The notes beneath the pieces were generated by a model, which ran no database searches, was not told where the DNA came from, and was given only the letters and a program-made list of their open reading frames with translations. A stretch of DNA of 44,887 nt. Origin: Bacteroidota bacterium. GTDB lineage: Bacteria > Bacteroidota > Bacteroidia > Bacteroidales > F082. Made by a program: the position numbers and the translations under genes. The stretch lies in the NCBI GenBank assembly GCA_002686705.1, contig NYYH01000006.1:1-44887 (forward strand), written 5' to 3'. This document shows positions 1-8,816 of this stretch, piece by piece (position 1 is the first letter of the stretch; each line of letters starts with the position of its first letter).

Positions 1-301
1 TTCCAGAGCTATGGCTATTCAAGTATTTTCTTCCTCAATAATGAAAAAAATAATTCAATTTATTTATCGGCAATATGGAATCATAATTGGTATAAGTAAA
101 AAAAAAAGCCAACCCCGGTATAACCCGAAATTGGCTGAACAAAATGAAAGTTCAATGAAGATGATTATATATTCATCAGTCAAAAAGGTTCAGTATGTAA
201 AACTCAATCTATAAATGAAATTTTAAAAACCATCCTTTGTTCTCAAAAACTTTAGATTTCAAGTCATCCATTAAGGAAAGCCTTCGCTCGTAGGGCATAT
301 T
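1..301. other. Intergenic stretch, no credible gene
   Basis: The left edge of the window contains no reading frame with recognisable protein features. The longest open frame here (11-214, plus strand) runs straight through a strong minus-strand terminator hairpin and has no domain, signal or promoter support, so I treat it as chance. The only structured element is the terminator at 98-136. Confidence 0.6.
98..136 (-). terminator. Rho-independent terminator (minus strand)
   Basis: Read on the minus strand, arms 136-125 and 118-107 form a 12-bp stem (nine Watson-Crick pairs and three G-U pairs) around a 6-nt loop. The stem is followed by ten consecutive T (plus-strand A run 98-107). The three wobble pairs work only in minus-strand RNA, so the signal is directional. 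It probably ends transcription of the esterase gene whose stop lies 166 nt upstream on this strand. Confidence 0.65.
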
Positions 302-1354
302 CTAATTTGAATGTGACAGAAGATGCAATTTGAAAAAATTTAACATCTCTTCTAATGGTTCTTGTTTGGGCCAGCGCATATGTGTGACTAAGCCTAAATC
401 CTTCGAACATTCAGGATCTGTAGAGCAGGGTTTAGTTGGACTGGTAATTTCACCCAAAATATTCAAGCTATGATACTCGAATGGCCAATTAAGAGATTGC
501 AATGTGCTAATCCATGCATTAGTAGAATCACATGGCACAAGAGCATCACACAGGTTTCTAAGAAGGATTAACGGAACCTGCTTTGTATAGGTCATCTCAA
601 CAGGACATGGTGTACGGCTCCACGGATTACCTCCTGCATACTGACCCATGGCTGCAATAAGACTGCTACGCCAGGTACTATACAAGACAGTCATATATGC
701 ACCGTTACTCCACCCGAAGACATATATGCGTGAAGTATCTACTTTACCTGTGCTGACAACCTCATCCAGGAAATGGTCAATTGCCAATGCATCTAAATTC
801 TCGTCCGGATTGCGGTACCATTCATCCCAATGGAATCCCTCTCCAGTCTCAGGACCGTTGCCCTTCCATGGTTTAGCTATTCTGCCTTCTGGTGAAAGTA
901 TTATGAAGCCTTTGACAGAATCATTGTCCGAAAGCATATAATCGTCGCGAAGGTTAAAGAGTTTTCTCCCAAAAGTATATATACTCATGGGAGTAACAAT
1001 GGAACCATGTATATATACGATTAATGGCCATTTATAATTTTGTGATTCAACCTGATTAGGATAATTAAGACAGGCATATCTTGTAACAGAGTTTTGTACC
1101 CATGAAAGTAATTCTCCGTCTTCAGCCACCATAGGGAAAGTAACCGGATAAACGGTTCTGATTGGTAGTGTTCCAAAATTGTTGCATGGTGAGATATTTA
1201 AGTCTGAAGATGAACTGTATGTTGTCTCTTTAATGCAGCCGGTATGAAGGAAGCAGTAGCTAACTAAAATACAGGCTGAAAGTATTAAAAAAATACTTGA
1301 GTAAATGTTTTTCTTCACCTTTAGATATTCTGCATAAATCCTTTTAAAATCCAT
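302..1354 (-). CDS. Secreted alpha/beta-hydrolase lipoprotein, PHB depolymerase/feruloyl esterase-like
   Basis: 350-aa protein with a long N-region, one hydrophobic segment (about residues 18-36) and a lipobox LHTGC ending at Cys40, so it is probably a lipoprotein facing the periplasm or cell surface. The rest looks like the alpha/beta-hydrolase fold of the LpqC/PHB-depolymerase-like esterases: an oxyanion strand with HG near residue 116, the nucleophile elbow GWSNG at 214-218 (Ser216), a probable Asp270 in CDALVP and His325 in THMRWP. These would form the Ser-Asp-His triad. The substrate cannot be read from sequence; a polyester, feruloyl ester or short acyl ester is possible. It is a single gene, followed by a strong terminator. 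The IS5-like element starts 89 bp upstream of its start codon and may have separated it from its original promoter; I see no TAnnTTTG box in the remaining gap. Confidence 0.8.
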   Translation of the reverse strand: MDFKRIYAEYLKVKKNIYSSIFLILSACILVSYCFLHTGCIKETTYSSSSDLNISPCNNFGTLPIRTVYPVTFPMVAEDGELLSWVQNSVTRYACLNYPNQVESQNYKWPLIVYIHGSIVTPMSIYTFGRKLFNLRDDYMLSDNDSVKGFIILSPEGRIAKPWKGNGPETGEGFHWDEWYRNPDENLDALAIDHFLDEVVSTGKVDTSRIYVFGWSNGAYMTVLYSTWRSSLIAAMGQYAGGNPWSRTPCPVEMTYTKQVPLILLRNLCDALVPCDSTNAWISTLQSLNWPFEYHSLNILGEITSPTKPCSTDPECSKDLGLVTHMRWPKQEPLEEMLNFFKLHLLSHSN

Positions 1355-1442
1355 AAAAATATATTTTAAGTAATTTGATTTTGATATTAAATAGTACCCA
1401 ATTTTTAAATTAACGCCAGTAATGAATAATTACTATATAATC

Positions 1443-1465
1443 TTATTTAGTCCATCCTTACGAAC
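1443..1465 (+). repeat. Left terminal inverted repeat of IS5-like element
   Basis: Starts TTATTTAGTCCATCC and ends CTTACGAAC. It matches the reverse complement of 2892-2914 at 20 of 23 positions. Confidence 0.75.
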
Positions 1466-1570
1466 CCTTTAAATTGTTGGTAATCAACAGCAAAAAGTGA
1501 ATAACTCACATGTTTTGCATAAGTTAGATTGCAAGGTTTTATATAATTTAGATAAAAATCTTGCAGAATA

Positions 1571-2899
1571 ATGAAAGGGAAATTACCAAACCAAGGTCAA
1601 AGAAACATGTTCCGGCCAGTACTAAAAGAGATTATTAATCCTAATCACGAACTTGTGATTTTATCTCAACAAATCGATTGGAATGAATTTGAAAACAGTT
1701 TCAGCCCTTTGTACTCTCACACTGGTCAGCCTGGAGTACCAATCCGTACTATGGTAGGACTGCTGTTATTAAAAAGGATTTATAACTTAGGTGATGAAAC
1801 AGTTATGGAGCAGTGGCTTCAAAACCCTTACTACCAGTATTTTTGTGGAGAGTCTGAATTTCAGTGGGAATATCCCTGTGACCCATCAGACATGGTTCAC
1901 TTCCGCAAACGTATAGGTGAAGAGGGTGCTGAAAAGATATTTCAATTATCGGTTCAAACAAGGAAAAAAGAGATAAGAACTAAAGATGTTCTCATAGATA
2001 CAACAGCACAAGAAAAGAATATTACTTATCCCACAGATGCTAAATTATTGATAAGGGTTATCCAGCAATGCAACAAGATTGCCAAATTGGAAAGCATCAT
2101 TCAGCGCCAGACCTACAAGCGCACCATGAAAAAACTGTTACTTAAACAACGTTTTGCTCATCATCCCAAGCGAAAAAAAGAAGCAAATGCTGCATTGCGC
2201 AAATTAAGGACAATAGCAGGCAGGCTTGTACGGGAACTTGAGAGGACCTTAAACGAAGAAGCTCTAAAACAACATACTGAGCAACTTATAAATTTAAATA
2301 AAGTAGTATCTCAAAAGAGATTGGACAAGAACAAAATCTATAGTTTACATGAACCATCTACCTCTTGTATTGCAAAGGGCAAAGTACACAAGAAATTTGA
2401 GTTTGGATCAAAAGTATCATTTGCTGTTGTGCCTAGAGTAAATATAATTGTTGGAGTGAAGAACTTTAACGGCAACCCAAATGATACATCTACTTTACAA
2501 CCAGCCCTTGACAATGTTGAAAAGATTAGTGGTATTAAATTTAAGAACGCCATTGTTGACAGGGGTTACAAAGGAAAGAAAGAAGTAAATGGTACTACAA
2601 TAGTCACGCCACGGCCACCAAATGCCAAACAGCCTTATTCTAAATCAACTATGCGAAAAGAATGTAGAACAAGAGCCGCTGTTGAACCAGTAATTGGACA
2701 TGTAAAACATGATTGCCGTATGGCGAGAAATTACCTTAAAGGCACTATTGGTAATGACATCAATGCAAATCTTGCAGCAGCAGGGTTCAATTTTAGAGGA
2801 CTGCTCAAGAAAATCAAAGAAGAAATTCTTTGGGCAATTTTTTATATCAAAAACATTATTGAATCAAATGGACAAAACCTTAGCTTTGCTTGTTCATAA
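1571..2899 (+). CDS. IS5-family DDE transposase
   Basis: 442-aa intact transposase. The N-terminal part (about residues 15-115) is the InsH/DUF772-type domain seen in IS5-family proteins, with the conserved stretch around NPYYQYFCGE at 85-94. The RNase H-like catalytic core follows: Asp143 in VLIDTT, Asp330 in AIVDRGYKG and Glu372 in VEPVIGHVKHD complete the DDE triad. A lysine/arginine-rich helical insertion (about 160-260) lies between the first and second Asp, as in the longer IS5 relatives. The start codon lies 105 bp inside the left inverted repeat. The frame is uninterrupted, so the element may still be active. Family level is secure; subgroup (IS5 versus IS1182-like) is not decided. 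Confidence 0.9.
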   Translation: MKGKLPNQGQRNMFRPVLKEIINPNHELVILSQQIDWNEFENSFSPLYSHTGQPGVPIRTMVGLLLLKRIYNLGDETVMEQWLQNPYYQYFCGESEFQWEYPCDPSDMVHFRKRIGEEGAEKIFQLSVQTRKKEIRTKDVLIDTTAQEKNITYPTDAKLLIRVIQQCNKIAKLESIIQRQTYKRTMKKLLLKQRFAHHPKRKKEANAALRKLRTIAGRLVRELERTLNEEALKQHTEQLINLNKVVSQKRLDKNKIYSLHEPSTSCIAKGKVHKKFEFGSKVSFAVVPRVNIIVGVKNFNGNPNDTSTLQPALDNVEKISGIKFKNAIVDRGYKGKKEVNGTTIVTPRPPNAKQPYSKSTMRKECRTRAAVEPVIGHVKHDCRMARNYLKGTIGNDINANLAAAGFNFRGLLKKIKEEILWAIFYIKNIIESNGQNLSFACS

Positions 2900-2914
2900 G
2901 GATTGTCTAAATAA
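2892..2914 (-). repeat. Right terminal inverted repeat of IS5-like element
   Basis: Partner of 1443-1465. It overlaps the last codons and stop of the transposase gene, a common arrangement in compact IS elements. Confidence 0.75.
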
Positions 2915-2953
2915 CCTTTATTAAAATCTAAAACTCAAAAAGCTAACATCAAA

Positions 2954-2977
2954 CCCGCCTATCAGACGGGCAGGAAA
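2954..2977. repeat. GC-rich palindromic repeat unit
   Basis: A short hairpin (CCCGCCT / AGACGGG, 6 of 7 paired, loop ATC) followed by CAGGAAA, strikingly GC-rich in an AT-rich gap. A second copy, 19 of 24 identical, lies at 43031-43054 inside the GMC oxidoreductase gene. This suggests a dispersed REP-like repeat. Confidence 0.4.
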
Positions 2978-3062
2978 TATCTAAAAAAACAAATTTAAAA
3001 ACCTAAACCAACATTTGATAAATTGAATGTTAAGGATTGTGATTTATTTGAAATTTTATATA

Positions 3063-4508
3063 TTATTGTTTTATTAGCGTGCTATATATATTATACCGCT
3101 CCATTATTTCTTGAACAAACCTAAAAGTTTCTTCTCCTCTAACATAGCCGTAATACACAATAGTATCATGGTAATATTCTTTTTCCGATAAGTTTAGAAT
3201 ACAACTATCAACATTGGTGGTCCAATTGTTTGGATCTTTTTCATGCTTCACGGCTAATCGTCTAGCATCAAGTACATGGCCTAACCCACAATTGTACGAT
3301 GCAAGCAAAAATTTCACCTGTTCCACTGTGTCAGTTATCTCGGTAGGTATTTGTTTCTTAATAAAAATCAAATGCTTTACTCCTGCATTAAGTTGTTCGG
3401 AAGGACTGGCATTACTATCAAGCCCATATTTCTCCAGAACATTTGGCATAAGTTGCATCAATCCATAAGCACCAACCCAGGAACGTACATTTGGCTTAAA
3501 TTCTGACTCCTGGTATACAAGAGATGCAAGTAGTCTCCAATCCCAACCAATAATTTCGGCAGCCGCCTTTATTTCGTCATCATATGGTGACAATCGTCCT
3601 CCTGAATATGAATTATATTGGCTATTAACAATTTTTTTAGAACGAATATTTTTGAAATATTTGTTATAAAGTAATCTGGCTTGCAAAGTCTTGTTAAATT
3701 TTATAAGCCATGAGTTTATGGTGTCAACAAGTCCGTATTGACCTTTTTTAATTGCCCAAGATATTTTTTGAGAAAAACTCAAGGGTGTTCGCACATCTAT
3801 ATTTCTATAATATCTTGCATTAACAATCGCTATATGTTCGTCAGCTACTGTATAATCAATTTCAGCAAGGGCAACTGCTTTTATCAGCTCTTCCATATCC
3901 CTATCACCTGTAATTATAAAAATGCTATCAGCAATTTCATCACTTAATGTTTGTAGACGTTTCTCAAATATGGTTCCTTTTTGAACATTTATTTCAACAT
4001 TAGCAAGTTCCAAAGTATTCCTTAACAAATGTGATTCTATTTCATCGGCAGTTCTCATATTTAAATATCCATCAGGCTTTCTTTGAACAAGCACCTGCCG
4101 GGTAGTCATTATAGGTAAAGTGAACGAAAACTCTTTATTACGTTCCGAAGTAACCGTAAGCCCCATTGCTAGTAGATCCACTTCGCCACTATTCAACATG
4201 TCTATACTTCTTTGTAAGCTGTTTTCAATAACCAAATCTAATTCAACATTAAGATATTTGGTTAGATCTTTAAGCAATTCATACTGATAACCAATGGGTT
4301 CCCCTCTATATATTAAATAACTTAGAGATCCGTAATCGGTAACTGCCCTTAATTTTTTTCTTTTTAAGATAGTATCGAGAGTAGCATTTTCTTGTCCGGC
4401 AAATATTGTAGAATTGTTGGAGGTTTCTCCTTCTTCCCGATTTGAAATATCACAAGAGGTGATGAAAGTTATTATTGCAATAAGACTAATTACAGCTCTG
4501 AAAATCAT
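3063..4508 (-). CDS. mltF: MltF-type membrane-bound lytic murein transglycosylase
   Basis: 481-aa lipoprotein: signal segment residues 3-18, lipobox FITSC with Cys19. Residues about 45-285 form a periplasmic amino-acid-binding-like (SBP_bac_3) domain, including the typical GEVDLLAMGLTVTSER region near 108-123. Residues about 305-470 form a goose-lysozyme-like SLT domain, with catalytic Glu334 in YQESEF, GAYGLMQLMP at 347-356 and ASYNCGLGH near 403-411. This two-domain order is that of MltF, which cleaves peptidoglycan glycan strands to 1,6-anhydromuropeptides; the N-terminal domain binds peptides and regulates the enzyme. Length agrees with the family (about 470-510). It is transcribed alone, divergent from the lipoprotein gene starting at 4605. 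Confidence 0.9.
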   Translation of the reverse strand: MIFRAVISLIAIITFITSCDISNREEGETSNNSTIFAGQENATLDTILKRKKLRAVTDYGSLSYLIYRGEPIGYQYELLKDLTKYLNVELDLVIENSLQRSIDMLNSGEVDLLAMGLTVTSERNKEFSFTLPIMTTRQVLVQRKPDGYLNMRTADEIESHLLRNTLELANVEINVQKGTIFEKRLQTLSDEIADSIFIITGDRDMEELIKAVALAEIDYTVADEHIAIVNARYYRNIDVRTPLSFSQKISWAIKKGQYGLVDTINSWLIKFNKTLQARLLYNKYFKNIRSKKIVNSQYNSYSGGRLSPYDDEIKAAAEIIGWDWRLLASLVYQESEFKPNVRSWVGAYGLMQLMPNVLEKYGLDSNASPSEQLNAGVKHLIFIKKQIPTEITDTVEQVKFLLASYNCGLGHVLDARRLAVKHEKDPNNWTTNVDSCILNLSEKEYYHDTIVYYGYVRGEETFRFVQEIMERYNIYSTLIKQ

Positions 4509-4568
4509 AAATTATTATATGAATTTGAGACTAAAGTAGTAAAAATAGAACATGTTTACCTTTATTTT

Positions 4569-4576
4569 TATCTTTG
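4569..4576 (+). promoter_or_regulatory. Bacteroidota -7 promoter box (TATCTTTG)
   Basis: An exact TAnnTTTG match. A start point a few bases downstream would fall at about 4580-4583, after an upstream in-frame ATG at 4578. This supports translation from the ATG at 4605. No good TTTG at the -33 spacing is present. Confidence 0.5.
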
Positions 4577-4604
4577 TATGGTTTCCTTCTATAAATTGAA
4601 AATA

Positions 4605-6260
4605 ATGAAACGCCTGAGTAACATTAATATTAGCACCTTATTTTTTGCTGTCATTACTCTAGCATATATTAGTTTCTATTCATGTAAAAAAATTTCCAAT
4701 CCACATGGAAATGGAGACGAAAAGGATACGATTACTTACAATCTAATTAAAACAAGCATTTACGTTCAATTTATTGATGCTTACACTGGCGAATTAATCA
4801 TTCCTGAAGAGGGTAAAGAACTTAAAGTGGGGATAGTTGGAAAATCAAAAGCAGCTGTTGTTGATATTATTGGAATACAAAAGGAAGAGTATATCGCTAA
4901 ACAAGGCTTTATTACTTTTGCACTTAATCCTGAATCCGAGTTTATTCCAAGCTCAGGATCACCTGTAAGGTTTACTATTGTTGCCAGTTTAAATTCATAC
5001 TTAACATCGAGTAAAGAGGTGACGATAACAAGTGAAGGTGATTATATGCTGAGAATTTTCATGGTAGATACTGATAATCCACCATCAGGTGTAATAATTA
5101 AGCAATTAAGTGAGGTTGGTAGATTAATAAATGGGGTGCTTCAAGATACAGTTTCAATTTCTACCCCAAATAGTGAAGCTATAGTTATTATTCCTGCAGG
5201 AGCCAGATTGCTTGATAGTGATAGTGTTAAACTCGCTACTGGTAAGTTAAATCTTACTTTGTATTATTTTAGTAATCTGGAAGACCAAGCATTAGCTACT
5301 TTTACAGGTGGTATTACCGGTACTGTTATACAGAATACTAGCACCAATTCGGGAGTGTTTTTTCCAGCAGGATTAGTGAAGTTTGAAATCTCTGATAGCG
5401 AATGGCGTAAGGCTTCTATAGTCGAAAACAACAGCCTTACTGTTAGCATGGCAATATCTGACCAAACTTATAATCCAGTTTCTGGTTCTAATATTATTGA
5501 TGGTGATGAAGTAGCATTATATTCATACATAAGTGATACCGGTTTATGGATGTTTGATCAGTGGGCTACAATAACAGACACACTTTATAGTGGTTTCTAT
5601 ACCACTGTAAAAACATCAAGGTTGAATAACTATAATTTCAGTTGGTTTGAACGAAACAATTGCAATCAGGGATCAAAATTTAAAGTAGAAGATAATTGTC
5701 AGCAATGTGAAGCAATAATGCTTGAAGGTATTGTACGTAAGCAGGCTGACAACTCGTTTGTATCAAATATAAATCTTGTTGGAGAATGGAACGAACAAAT
5801 TAATATACCATTTTCTACAGGTGGTACTCCGGTTTATATTGATTGGGATCAAGGAAATCAATGCAGTTACTGTTATGTTGATCCTGCCGTTAGCCCATTG
5901 TTAATAGACAACATGTGTTCTCAAGAGTTAATCAGTTTACCACTAACAGATGATAGTCAAACAACTATGGCAATAACAGCCACCTTCATTGGTAGCTGTG
6001 ATTCTGATACAAATATAGTTGTGCTGCCATCATTTGGTTTATGGATAAGGCCTGTCGACGCCACATGCTGGAGATGGTCATCGATGAATAATGGTGTTGC
6101 ACAAATTTGTAGCGTAATATATGGAGAAACATATGTTCTTGGCACCTATTATGACGGTAAGTGGAAGCAATGGACAATAACAATTTCTAACGAAGAGACA
6201 TATACTTTTGCTATTGACTTTTCCCAATCGGTTTGTTTAAATGCTTTTGGGATCTTGTAA
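4605..6260 (+). CDS. Large surface lipoprotein of unknown function
   Basis: 551-aa protein from the chosen start (an in-frame ATG at 4578 would add nine residues but overlaps the promoter). The signal segment ends in the lipobox FYSC with Cys27, so it should be lipid-anchored. Residues about 45-150 look like a beta-sandwich carrying extracellular adornments (FIDAYTGELI opening), and a second beta-rich region with a PAGA segment follows. From about 350 the protein is unusually cysteine-rich for an exported protein of this genome, with paired cysteines (NCQQC, QCSYC, MCSQ). These could bind metal or form disulfides. No catalytic motif is visible and I do not recognise the family. It is a single gene, convergent with the enoyl-CoA hydratase 14 bp away. 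Confidence 0.75.
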   Translation: MKRLSNINISTLFFAVITLAYISFYSCKKISNPHGNGDEKDTITYNLIKTSIYVQFIDAYTGELIIPEEGKELKVGIVGKSKAAVVDIIGIQKEEYIAKQGFITFALNPESEFIPSSGSPVRFTIVASLNSYLTSSKEVTITSEGDYMLRIFMVDTDNPPSGVIIKQLSEVGRLINGVLQDTVSISTPNSEAIVIIPAGARLLDSDSVKLATGKLNLTLYYFSNLEDQALATFTGGITGTVIQNTSTNSGVFFPAGLVKFEISDSEWRKASIVENNSLTVSMAISDQTYNPVSGSNIIDGDEVALYSYISDTGLWMFDQWATITDTLYSGFYTTVKTSRLNNYNFSWFERNNCNQGSKFKVEDNCQQCEAIMLEGIVRKQADNSFVSNINLVGEWNEQINIPFSTGGTPVYIDWDQGNQCSYCYVDPAVSPLLIDNMCSQELISLPLTDDSQTTMAITATFIGSCDSDTNIVVLPSFGLWIRPVDATCWRWSSMNNGVAQICSVIYGETYVLGTYYDGKWKQWTITISNEETYTFAIDFSQSVCLNAFGIL

Positions 6261-6274
6261 TTAATATTTACGTC

Positions 6275-7048
6275 TTACCACTCGGGTTTCCGTTTTCCTA
6301 AAAATGCACTCATCCCTTCTTTTCCTTGAGTACCCTCACCAAATAGAGTTCCAAATTGGTCAGCTTCTAGTTTTTCACCATTAGCAAAGCTCATCTCCAT
6401 ACCGAGTCTAACAACATTTTTGATTTTTTTAATAGCATCAGGTCCTTTTGACATAATGATTTTAGCAATTTTATAAGCCTCCTCCATCAATAACTCAGGC
6501 TCAAATACCTTTTGTACTAAGCCTATTCGAAATGCCTCATCAGCGGTAATCATATCAGCAGTCATAAGCAGATACAGGGCATCACCCATTCCGGTAAGTC
6601 TTGGTAATCGTTGTGTCGCTGCGTAGCCAGGTATTAAACCTAAGCTCACTTCGGGTTGCCCAAATTTTGCCTTTGAACTTGCTATCCGAAAATCACATCC
6701 CATAGCTAGCTCAAGGCCACCTCCTAAAGCAAAACCATTAATAGCTGCAATTACCGGAATATCCATTTTTCCAAAGCTGCTAAACGTATTTTGTCCCAAA
6801 CGTGAAAACGCAGAACCTTCCTCACTGTTTTTGTCAACCATTTCAGCAATATCTGCTCCGGCAACAAATGCTTTTCCTTCACCAGTTATTATCATAACCT
6901 TAACGTCGTTATTATTAGAAATTTCATCAACCAACTGATCCATTTCGTTAAAGAATCTGGTATTAAGCGCATTCATTGCATTTGGTCTGCTAATGGTCAC
7001 TGTTGCAATGCCGTCAACTATCTCAGTTTTAAGTATTTCGTATTCCAT
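6275..7048 (-). CDS. Enoyl-CoA hydratase/crotonase
   Basis: 257-aa crotonase-fold protein of the usual length. The oxyanion-hole segment AGAD lies at 63-66 and GGGLEL at 109-114. The two glutamates of true hydratases are present: Glu113 and Glu133 (QPEV), spaced 20 residues as in rat mitochondrial crotonase (144/164). It should therefore hydrate 2-trans-enoyl-CoA to 3-hydroxyacyl-CoA in the cytoplasm, in fatty-acid or butyrate-type metabolism. The acyl chain length is not predictable. No thiolase or acyl-CoA dehydrogenase gene lies beside it, so the pathway (beta-oxidation or butanoyl-CoA formation) stays open. A -7 box lies 23 nt upstream of the start. Confidence 0.88.
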   Translation of the reverse strand: MEYEILKTEIVDGIATVTISRPNAMNALNTRFFNEMDQLVDEISNNNDVKVMIITGEGKAFVAGADIAEMVDKNSEEGSAFSRLGQNTFSSFGKMDIPVIAAINGFALGGGLELAMGCDFRIASSKAKFGQPEVSLGLIPGYAATQRLPRLTGMGDALYLLMTADMITADEAFRIGLVQKVFEPELLMEEAYKIAKIIMSKGPDAIKKIKNVVRLGMEMSFANGEKLEADQFGTLFGEGTQGKEGMSAFLGKRKPEW

Positions 7049-7071
7049 TTCATTAATTATTTAGTAAAACT

Positions 7072-7079
7072 CAAAGTTA
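7072..7079 (-). promoter_or_regulatory. -7 promoter box for the enoyl-CoA hydratase gene (TAACTTTG)
   Basis: Exact TAnnTTTG on the minus strand, 23 nt before the ATG. No clear -33 TTTG. Confidence 0.45.
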
Positions 7080-7135
7080 GCAAAAAAGAATGTACTAATG
7101 AGCGAATGATTAAATTTGTTCTTGCAGATATAATA

Positions 7136-7201
7136 ATTTTATCATTTATCAAGCCCACATTTTTTCATTCAATCATTCACGCATTTAACCATTTTATCAT
7201 T
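7136..7201. repeat. Degenerate TCATT-rich repeat tract
   Basis: The 11-mer ATTTTATCATT occurs at 7136-7146 and 7191-7201, and between the copies are several variants of TCATT (for example TCATTCAATCATTCAC). It sits in the divergent gap between the hydratase and rmuC genes. It may simply reflect low-complexity spacer. Confidence 0.35.
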
Positions 7202-7258
7202 CCTTATCAATAATCAAAAAATAAGTAATAAATTTATCAAATATTAATTTACAATTAA

Positions 7259-8659
7259 ATGGAATTCTATTTACTGATTACCAGCATTATACTAATTGTC
7301 ATCCTGATAATTATTTCCATCACAAATAAAGGTGGGAAACAGGATACAAGCAATCTTAAAAATGAGATTACAACAATATTTAAAGAAGAATTAGTAGAAA
7401 CAAGACGTGAAAATAGGGAGTTGAATAAAGAGAATAGGGAAGAGAATAATACTCTTTTTAAGGGTTTGCAGGATTCACTTGTAAAAAGCTACAATGATTT
7501 TAAAGATAGTATTAAAACCGATGCAAAAGAAAACCGTGAAGAACTAAACAAAGGTTTAAAGTCATTTGAAGATAAATTTTCTGACAATATCAAAGACTTT
7601 AATGAACAGTTACGTCAAAGATTTAATGATTTAAGTAAACAACAAACGGAATTTAACAAGCTAACAAAAGACAGTATTAAAGATATTAAGGAAACTATTG
7701 AAAAACAACTTGTTGCGATAAGAGAGGATAATACTATTCAGCTAAACGAAATGCGCAAAACTGTTGATGAAAAGTTGCAAACAACTCTTGAGAAGCGACT
7801 TGGTGAATCATTTAAGCAGGTAAGCGAACGTCTGGAATTAGTACACAAAGGACTTGGCGAAATGCAGAAACTTGCAACCGGTGTTGGTGATCTTCAAAAA
7901 GTTTTATCCAATGTGAAAACACGAGGTATCCTTGGTGAATATCAATTGGGAAATATTTTAGAGCAAATTCTTACGCCAGAGCAATACTCAACAAATGTTG
8001 CAACAAAAAAAGGAAGTCAGGCCAATGTTGAATATGCAATTAAATTGCCAGGTAAGATTGATGAAAATGAAGTTTGGCTACCTATCGACTCCAAATTCCC
8101 CATTGAAAACTATCAGCTACTACTTGATGCATATGAAGAAGCAAACAAAAATAAAATTGAAAACGCACAAAAGTTGTTACTAAAAGCCATTGTGGGTTTT
8201 GCAAAAACAATTAGTGAAAAATATATTGACCCACCAAATACAACGGACTTTGGCATAATGTTTCTTCCGGTCGAAAGTCTATATGCTGAAGTGCTTCGAC
8301 ATCCTGGAACTTTTGATAAACTTCAAAGAGATTACCATATTACAGTAACTGGACCAACTACTTTATCAGCATTACTTAATAGTCTACAAATGGGATTCCA
8401 AACGCTAACGGTACAAAAACGAAGCAGTGAAGTTTGGAAAGTACTTTCTGGCGTGAAAGCTGAATTTGGCAAATTCTCAGAGCATCTTGCTAAAGTTCAT
8501 AAACAAATTGATACTGCCTCAACATCTCTTGATACGTTAAGAAATACGCGGACAAATGCAATGGAGAGAAAACTAAGAGGAGTAGAAACACAGGGCACTT
8601 TAAAACCAGAGGATACTGTTGAGTTTCCACTAACTAATGATATGGAGGATGAAGAATAA
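7259..8659 (+). CDS. rmuC: RmuC-family protein (putative nuclease, DNA recombination)
   Basis: 466-aa protein. An N-terminal membrane anchor (about residues 4-22) is followed by a long charged coiled coil (about 30-190). The RmuC domain comes next, recognisable from LGEYQLGNILEQIL, the region NEVWLPIDSKFP and the FLPVESLYAEVL segment. E. coli RmuC limits sequence inversions at short inverted repeats, and the core is related to restriction-endonuclease folds; biochemical activity is poorly defined. Length and domain order fit the family. The gene stands alone, divergent from the hydratase, and a weak plus-strand terminator lies 125 nt downstream. Confidence 0.9.
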   Translation: MEFYLLITSIILIVILIIISITNKGGKQDTSNLKNEITTIFKEELVETRRENRELNKENREENNTLFKGLQDSLVKSYNDFKDSIKTDAKENREELNKGLKSFEDKFSDNIKDFNEQLRQRFNDLSKQQTEFNKLTKDSIKDIKETIEKQLVAIREDNTIQLNEMRKTVDEKLQTTLEKRLGESFKQVSERLELVHKGLGEMQKLATGVGDLQKVLSNVKTRGILGEYQLGNILEQILTPEQYSTNVATKKGSQANVEYAIKLPGKIDENEVWLPIDSKFPIENYQLLLDAYEEANKNKIENAQKLLLKAIVGFAKTISEKYIDPPNTTDFGIMFLPVESLYAEVLRHPGTFDKLQRDYHITVTGPTTLSALLNSLQMGFQTLTVQKRSSEVWKVLSGVKAEFGKFSEHLAKVHKQIDTASTSLDTLRNTRTNAMERKLRGVETQGTLKPEDTVEFPLTNDMEDEE

Positions 8660-8784
8660 GAAAACAGAGCATAATACATAACCATCAACTCAAACCTTAA
8701 TTGGGTGGTTTGACTGAAGTTATACCTATTAATTAGGCTGGCTATTCTAATAAAAAAATTGAAATACTGAATGACAATCAGCTG

Positions 8785-8816
8785 AATTGTTTAGCTCAAT
8801 AAACAATTACTTTTTC
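8785..8816 (+). terminator. Possible terminator downstream of rmuC
   Basis: A perfect 9-bp inverted repeat (AATTGTTTA / TAAACAATT, loop GCTCAA) is followed by ACTTTTT on the plus strand. The stem is almost all A-T, so it is weak. It overlaps the stop codon of the convergent DUF1761 gene. Confidence 0.4.

Larger units (their letters stand above)
1443..2914 (+). mobile_element. IS5-like insertion sequence, complete
   Basis: A 1472-bp element with one intact transposase gene flanked by imperfect terminal inverted repeats of 23 bp (20 of 23 match; mismatches at repeat positions 9, 11 and 18). The outer eight bases TTATTTAG are identical at both ends. No direct target-site duplication is visible next to these limits, so the exact termini could lie a few bases inside, or the element may have lost its duplication. 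It sits between the esterase and mltF genes and interrupts neither. Confidence 0.75.

Noticed and set aside
11..214. 67-codon frame at the left edge
   Set aside because: Low-complexity sequence that runs through a strong minus-strand terminator; no domain or promoter.
648..941. 97-codon frame on the plus strand within the esterase gene
   Set aside because: Antisense shadow of a well-supported coding sequence.
8690..8713. Inverted repeat TCAAACC / GGTTTGA after rmuC
   Set aside because: Only 7 bp with a 10-nt loop and no T run; the hairpin at 8785 is a better terminator candidate.
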